From Thalassococcus arenae (GTDB lineage Bacteria > Pseudomonadota > Alphaproteobacteria > Rhodobacterales > Rhodobacteraceae): a DNA stretch of 64,000 bases. Position 1 is the stretch's first letter. Each line of letters begins with the position of its first letter. The translations under genes and the position numbers were made by a program. The notes under the pieces are model-generated. The model was not told the DNA's origin. It made no database searches and saw only the letters and a list, made by a program, of their open reading frames with translations. Below are positions 61,648 to 64,000 of this stretch, piece by piece. The DNA lies in the NCBI RefSeq assembly GCF_019104745.1, contig NZ_JAHRWL010000002.1, positions 508,076-572,075 on the forward strand. The letters run 5' to 3'.

Positions 61648-62772
61648 ATGCGCGCCGAAGCCCAGAACAACGTCGACAAGATCGAGAAGTCGCTCGAGCT
61701 GTTGGGCCAGCGTCTGAATGTCGGCACCGCGCAGCACCGGTTGGAGGAATTCAACGCCCGCGTCGAGGACCCCAATCTGTGGGACGATCCCGAAGCGGCG
61801 CAGAAGCTGATGCGCGAGCGCCAGGCGCTGGTGGATGCGATGGAGACCTATGCGTCGATCAAGCAGGAGCTGTCGGATCAGATCGAATTGATCGAACTGG
61901 GCGAGATCGAGGACGACGCCGAGGTCGTGGCCGAAGCCGAGGCGGCGCTGAAGGCGCTGGTGGACAAGGCCGCCAAGAAGGAGCTGGAGGCGCTGCTGGA
62001 CGGCGAGACCGACGGCAATGACAGTTTCCTGGAAATCAAGGCCGGGGCGGGCGGCACCGAGGCCTGCGATTGGGCGCAGATGCTGGCGCGCATGTATGTC
62101 CGCTGGGCCGAAAGCCGCGGCTACGAGGTGGAGCTGCAGGAAGAAACGCCGGGTGCGGAGGCAGGCATCAAGTCGGTCACCTACCAGATCCGTGGCAAGA
62201 ACGCCTATGGCTGGCTGAAATCGGAATCGGGCACGCACCGGCTGGTGCGCATTTCGCCCTTCGGCAAGGGCACGCGCGAGACCTCCTTTGCCGCGGTGGG
62301 CGCCTATCCGGTGATCGACGACAATATCGAGATCACCGTGAACCCGGCAGATATCCGCATCGACACCTATCGCAGTTCGGGCGCCGGCGGGCAGCACGTC
62401 AACACCACGGATTCGGCCGTGCGGATCACCCACATGCCCACCGGTATCGTCGTCACCAGCTCCGAGAAATCGCAACACCAGAACAGGGACATCGCCATGA
62501 AGGCGCTGAAGTCGCGGCTGTATCAGCTGGAACTGGATCGTCGCAACGCCGAGGTCAACGCGCTGCACGAGGCCAAGGGCGACGCGGGCTGGGGCAATCA
62601 GATCCGGTCCTACGTCATGCAGCCCTACCAGATGGTCAAGGATCTGCGCACCAGCTTCGAGACGGCGGACATACAGGGTGTGCTGGACGGCGACCTGGAC
62701 GATTTCATGGCCGCCACGCTGGCGATGAAGGTGGCGGGCAAGAGCCGGGCCGAAGCCACGGCCGAGGATTGA
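61648..62772 (+). CDS. prfB: Peptide chain release factor 2
   Basis: 374 residues in one frame. The SPF motif that reads UGA/UAA is in SPFGKGTRE, and the GGQ motif is at 247-249. It ends translation at UGA and UAA. The usual RF2 frameshift near codon 25 is not needed here, as the frame is continuous from [10 protein letters not shown]. Confidence 0.96.
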   Translation: MRAEAQNNVDKIEKSLELLGQRLNVGTAQHRLEEFNARVEDPNLWDDPEAAQKLMRERQALVDAMETYASIKQELSDQIELIELGEIEDDAEVVAEAEAALKALVDKAAKKELEALLDGETDGNDSFLEIKAGAGGTEACDWAQMLARMYVRWAESRGYEVELQEETPGAEAGIKSVTYQIRGKNAYGWLKSESGTHRLVRISPFGKGTRETSFAAVGAYPVIDDNIEITVNPADIRIDTYRSSGAGGQHVNTTDSAVRITHMPTGIVVTSSEKSQHQNRDIAMKALKSRLYQLELDRRNAEVNALHEAKGDAGWGNQIRSYVMQPYQMVKDLRTSFETADIQGVLDGDLDDFMAATLAMKVAGKSRAEATAED

Positions 62773-62776
62773 GCCG

Positions 62777-62821
62777 GCAAATCTCTGGTCAGAGATTTGC
62801 AAAAGTCTTTCAAAGACTTTT
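62777..62821 (+). repeat. Double-hairpin repeat, copy 2 (after prfB)
   Basis: GCAAATCTC-TGGTCA-GAGATTTGC (62777-62800) is followed by AAAAGTCTTT-C-AAAGACTTTT (62801-62821). It has the same architecture as 56131-56172, with paired changes that keep both stems. It lies 4 nt after the prfB stop and may end transcription. Confidence 0.88.
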
Positions 62822-62908
62822 GCCGCGCTGTTCTCGGGCTGGACAGGAAACGACGGCTGCCTTTTATTGGACCATGGAAACGCGCGGGTCGTGCTCGGGG
62901 AGGGGCCG

Positions 62909-63703
62909 ATGCCCGAAGACATGAAAATGGGTGTGCCGGAGCTGGGACGGGCAGACCTGTCGATCCTGCGCGAAGCGCTGCGACGGGGCTGGCGGGACCT
63001 GTGGCGCGCGCCCGGACTGGCGTTTTTCTTTGCCGGGGTCTACGTGGTCGGCGGCTGGCTGATGGCCTGGATCACCGCTGCGACCGGGGAAAGCTATTGG
63101 CTTGTCCTGGCGGCGATCGGGTTTCCGCTGATCGGTCCTTTCGCGGCGGTGGGGCTTTACGAGACCAGCCGCCGGATCGAGGCGGGCGAGCCACTGGATC
63201 GGCGCGCGATCCTGACCGTCGTTCTGCGTCAGTCGGGCCGGCAATTGCCGTCGATCTGCGCGGTGATCGTGATCGTCTTCCTGTTCTGGTTCTTCCTGGC
63301 GCACATGATCTTCGCCCTGTTCATGGGCCTTTCGACGATGACCAACGTGTCGACCAGTCTCGAGATCTACGGCACACCCAACGGGTTGACGATGCTGGGC
63401 TTCGGAACGTTGGTGGGGGCGGGCTTCGCCACATTGCTGTTCATGATCACCGTTCTGGCCCTTCCGCTTTTGCTGGACCGCGAGATCGACTTCGTCACGG
63501 CAATGATCACGTCGTTCCAGTTCGTCGCCAATCAACCTGTCCTGATGCTGGGCTGGGGCGCCTTCATCGCCGTGGTTCTGTTCGTGTCGATGCTGCCCGG
63601 ATTTCTGGGCTTGCTCTTGTCGCTTCCTGTGCTCGGACACGCGACCTGGCACCTTTACGACATGGTCGCCTACGGTGTCGCACGCGGAGCCGAACACGGC
63701 TGA
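62909..63703 (+). CDS. DUF2189 family membrane protein
   Basis: 264 residues from ATG 62909 (GGGGAGGGG upstream). About six hydrophobic segments: [57 protein letters not shown], then three more. The family is found in many alphaproteobacteria; its function is unknown, though it is often near respiratory genes. A TTG start 42 nt earlier is less likely. Confidence 0.88.
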   Translation: MPEDMKMGVPELGRADLSILREALRRGWRDLWRAPGLAFFFAGVYVVGGWLMAWITAATGESYWLVLAAIGFPLIGPFAAVGLYETSRRIEAGEPLDRRAILTVVLRQSGRQLPSICAVIVIVFLFWFFLAHMIFALFMGLSTMTNVSTSLEIYGTPNGLTMLGFGTLVGAGFATLLFMITVLALPLLLDREIDFVTAMITSFQFVANQPVLMLGWGAFIAVVLFVSMLPGFLGLLLSLPVLGHATWHLYDMVAYGVARGAEHG

Positions 63704-63725
63704 ACCGCGGAAGCTGCGCCACCGA

Positions 63726-63774
63726 TTGATTTGCATCAATCGGCCTGACATTCCCTTTGCTACATATGTGAAAG
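63726..63774 (+). promoter_or_regulatory. FNR-type (FnrL) class II promoter for the cytochrome c gene
   Basis: TTGATTTGCATCAA (63726-63739) is a perfect FNR site. TACATA (63761-63766) is a good -10. Its spacing puts the start near 63773, with the FNR site centred close to -41.5, the classic activating position. The gene would be switched on when oxygen is low. Confidence 0.82.
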
Positions 63775-63776
63775 CT

Positions 63777-63792
63777 GGAAGGTGATCCTTCC
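63777..63792 (+). repeat. Hairpin near the start of the cytochrome c leader
   Basis: GGAAGG-TGAT-CCTTCC is a perfect 6-bp stem with a 4-nt loop, just after the predicted transcription start. It may protect the 5' end. Confidence 0.55.
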
Positions 63793-63807
63793 GGCGATTT
63801 CGGAGGA

Positions 63808-63858
63808 ATGATTTTCAGGAGGACAGAATGCGACCCATGGCCCTTGTTCCCGCATTGA
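63808..63858 (+). other. Possible short upstream reading frame overlapping the cytochrome gene
   Basis: A 16-codon frame (MIFRRTECDPWPLFPH) starts at 63808 with GGAGGA in front and overlaps the cytochrome start at 63828. It contains the cytochrome gene's ribosome site (CAGGAGG). It could be a leader peptide or chance. Confidence 0.25.
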
Positions 63859-64000
63859 TCGGTATCGCCGTTTCGGCTGGCGCAGCCTTCGCGCAGGAGG
63901 CGAAGGATCCCGGGGCCGAGGCCTATGCCCAGTATTGCGCCACCTGTCACGGTGCGACCGGAGCCGGGGACGGTCCCCTGACCGAGATGATGACCGCATC
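63828..64000 (+). CDS. c-type cytochrome (3' partial)
   Basis: The window ends after 57 codons. The signal peptide MRPMALVPALIGIAVSAGAA ends FAQ, and the haem motif CATCH occurs at about 42-46, followed by GATGAGDGP. AGGAGG lies 5 nt before the ATG. The FNR site upstream links it to low-oxygen respiration. The full type cannot be known. Confidence 0.85.
   Translation, partial: MRPMALVPALIGIAVSAGAAFAQEAKDPGAEAYAQYCATCHGATGAGDGPLTEMMTA

Noticed and set aside
61648-61730. Programmed frameshift in prfB
   Set aside because: The release factor is encoded in one continuous frame. No in-frame UGA with the CUU-type slippery site is found near codon 25.

Overview
The window looks like a chromosomal segment of a Rhodobacterales (Rhodobacteraceae/Roseobacter-type) alphaproteobacterium. 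The basis is very high GC, the gene order frr-uppS-cdsA-dxr-rseP-bamA-skp-fabZ-lpxA-lpxI-lpxB, an LpxI-type lipid A enzyme, RTX proteins with a Hint domain, and an FNR-type promoter in front of a cytochrome c gene. I saw no rRNA, tRNA, insertion sequence, phage or CRISPR array. Nearly all of the window is coding.

Layout: 1-2.4 kb is the 3' end of a large cadherin-like/RTX/Hint surface protein. 2.6-8.5 kb holds a MocA-like cytidylyltransferase, a dimethylglycine/sarcosine-dehydrogenase-like flavoprotein, a CorC/CNNM membrane protein and a metallophosphoesterase-like protein. 8.5-12.9 kb has XerD with two co-transcribed envelope proteins, divergent from aroK-aroB. 12.9-16.7 kb has a site-2 protease, Ssb, a lytic transglycosylase and a Tat-exported nitroreductase-like protein. 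16.8-25.2 kb has a peptide-type ABC importer operon, an AraC regulator and miaA. 25.3-39.1 kb is the core pyrH / frr / isoprenoid / phospholipid / outer-membrane / lipid A block, interrupted by a CAP-RTX gene on the other strand. 39.1-44.0 kb has an IalB-like protein, a noncoding interval with two possible small RNAs, a HerA-like ATPase, a GYD protein and another RTX protein.

44.3-57.1 kb is a PQQ-alcohol dehydrogenase locus. It holds a quinoprotein dehydrogenase with the Asp-X-Asp signature of lanthanide enzymes, two c-type cytochromes, a MxaJ/XoxJ-like binding protein, and the beta-propeller, binding protein and ABC-2 exporter that usually go with such enzymes. It also has a Crp/Fnr regulator, several secreted proteins of unknown function, and an NMT1-type binding protein plus ATPase with no permease. 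It runs directly into coxG-coxS-coxL-coxM (57.1-61.5 kb), a form II molybdenum hydroxylase. A plausible reading is that alcohols are oxidised in the periplasm by the PQQ enzyme, with electrons passed to cytochrome c, and that the Mo-hydroxylase acts on CO or on an aldehyde or other product. The MocA-like gene at 2.6 kb could help mature its cofactor. prfB, a DUF2189 membrane protein and the start of an FNR-controlled cytochrome c gene close the window.

The most notable unexplained structures are: (i) two possible minus-strand small RNAs at 39.93-40.17 kb, one with a CCUCC loop and the other with a complementary segment; (ii) a double-hairpin repeat that forms the first codons of the XoxJ-like gene and recurs after prfB with compensatory changes; (iii) a 72-bp palindrome just upstream of coxL; and (iv) a composite intergenic repeat family with five copies.
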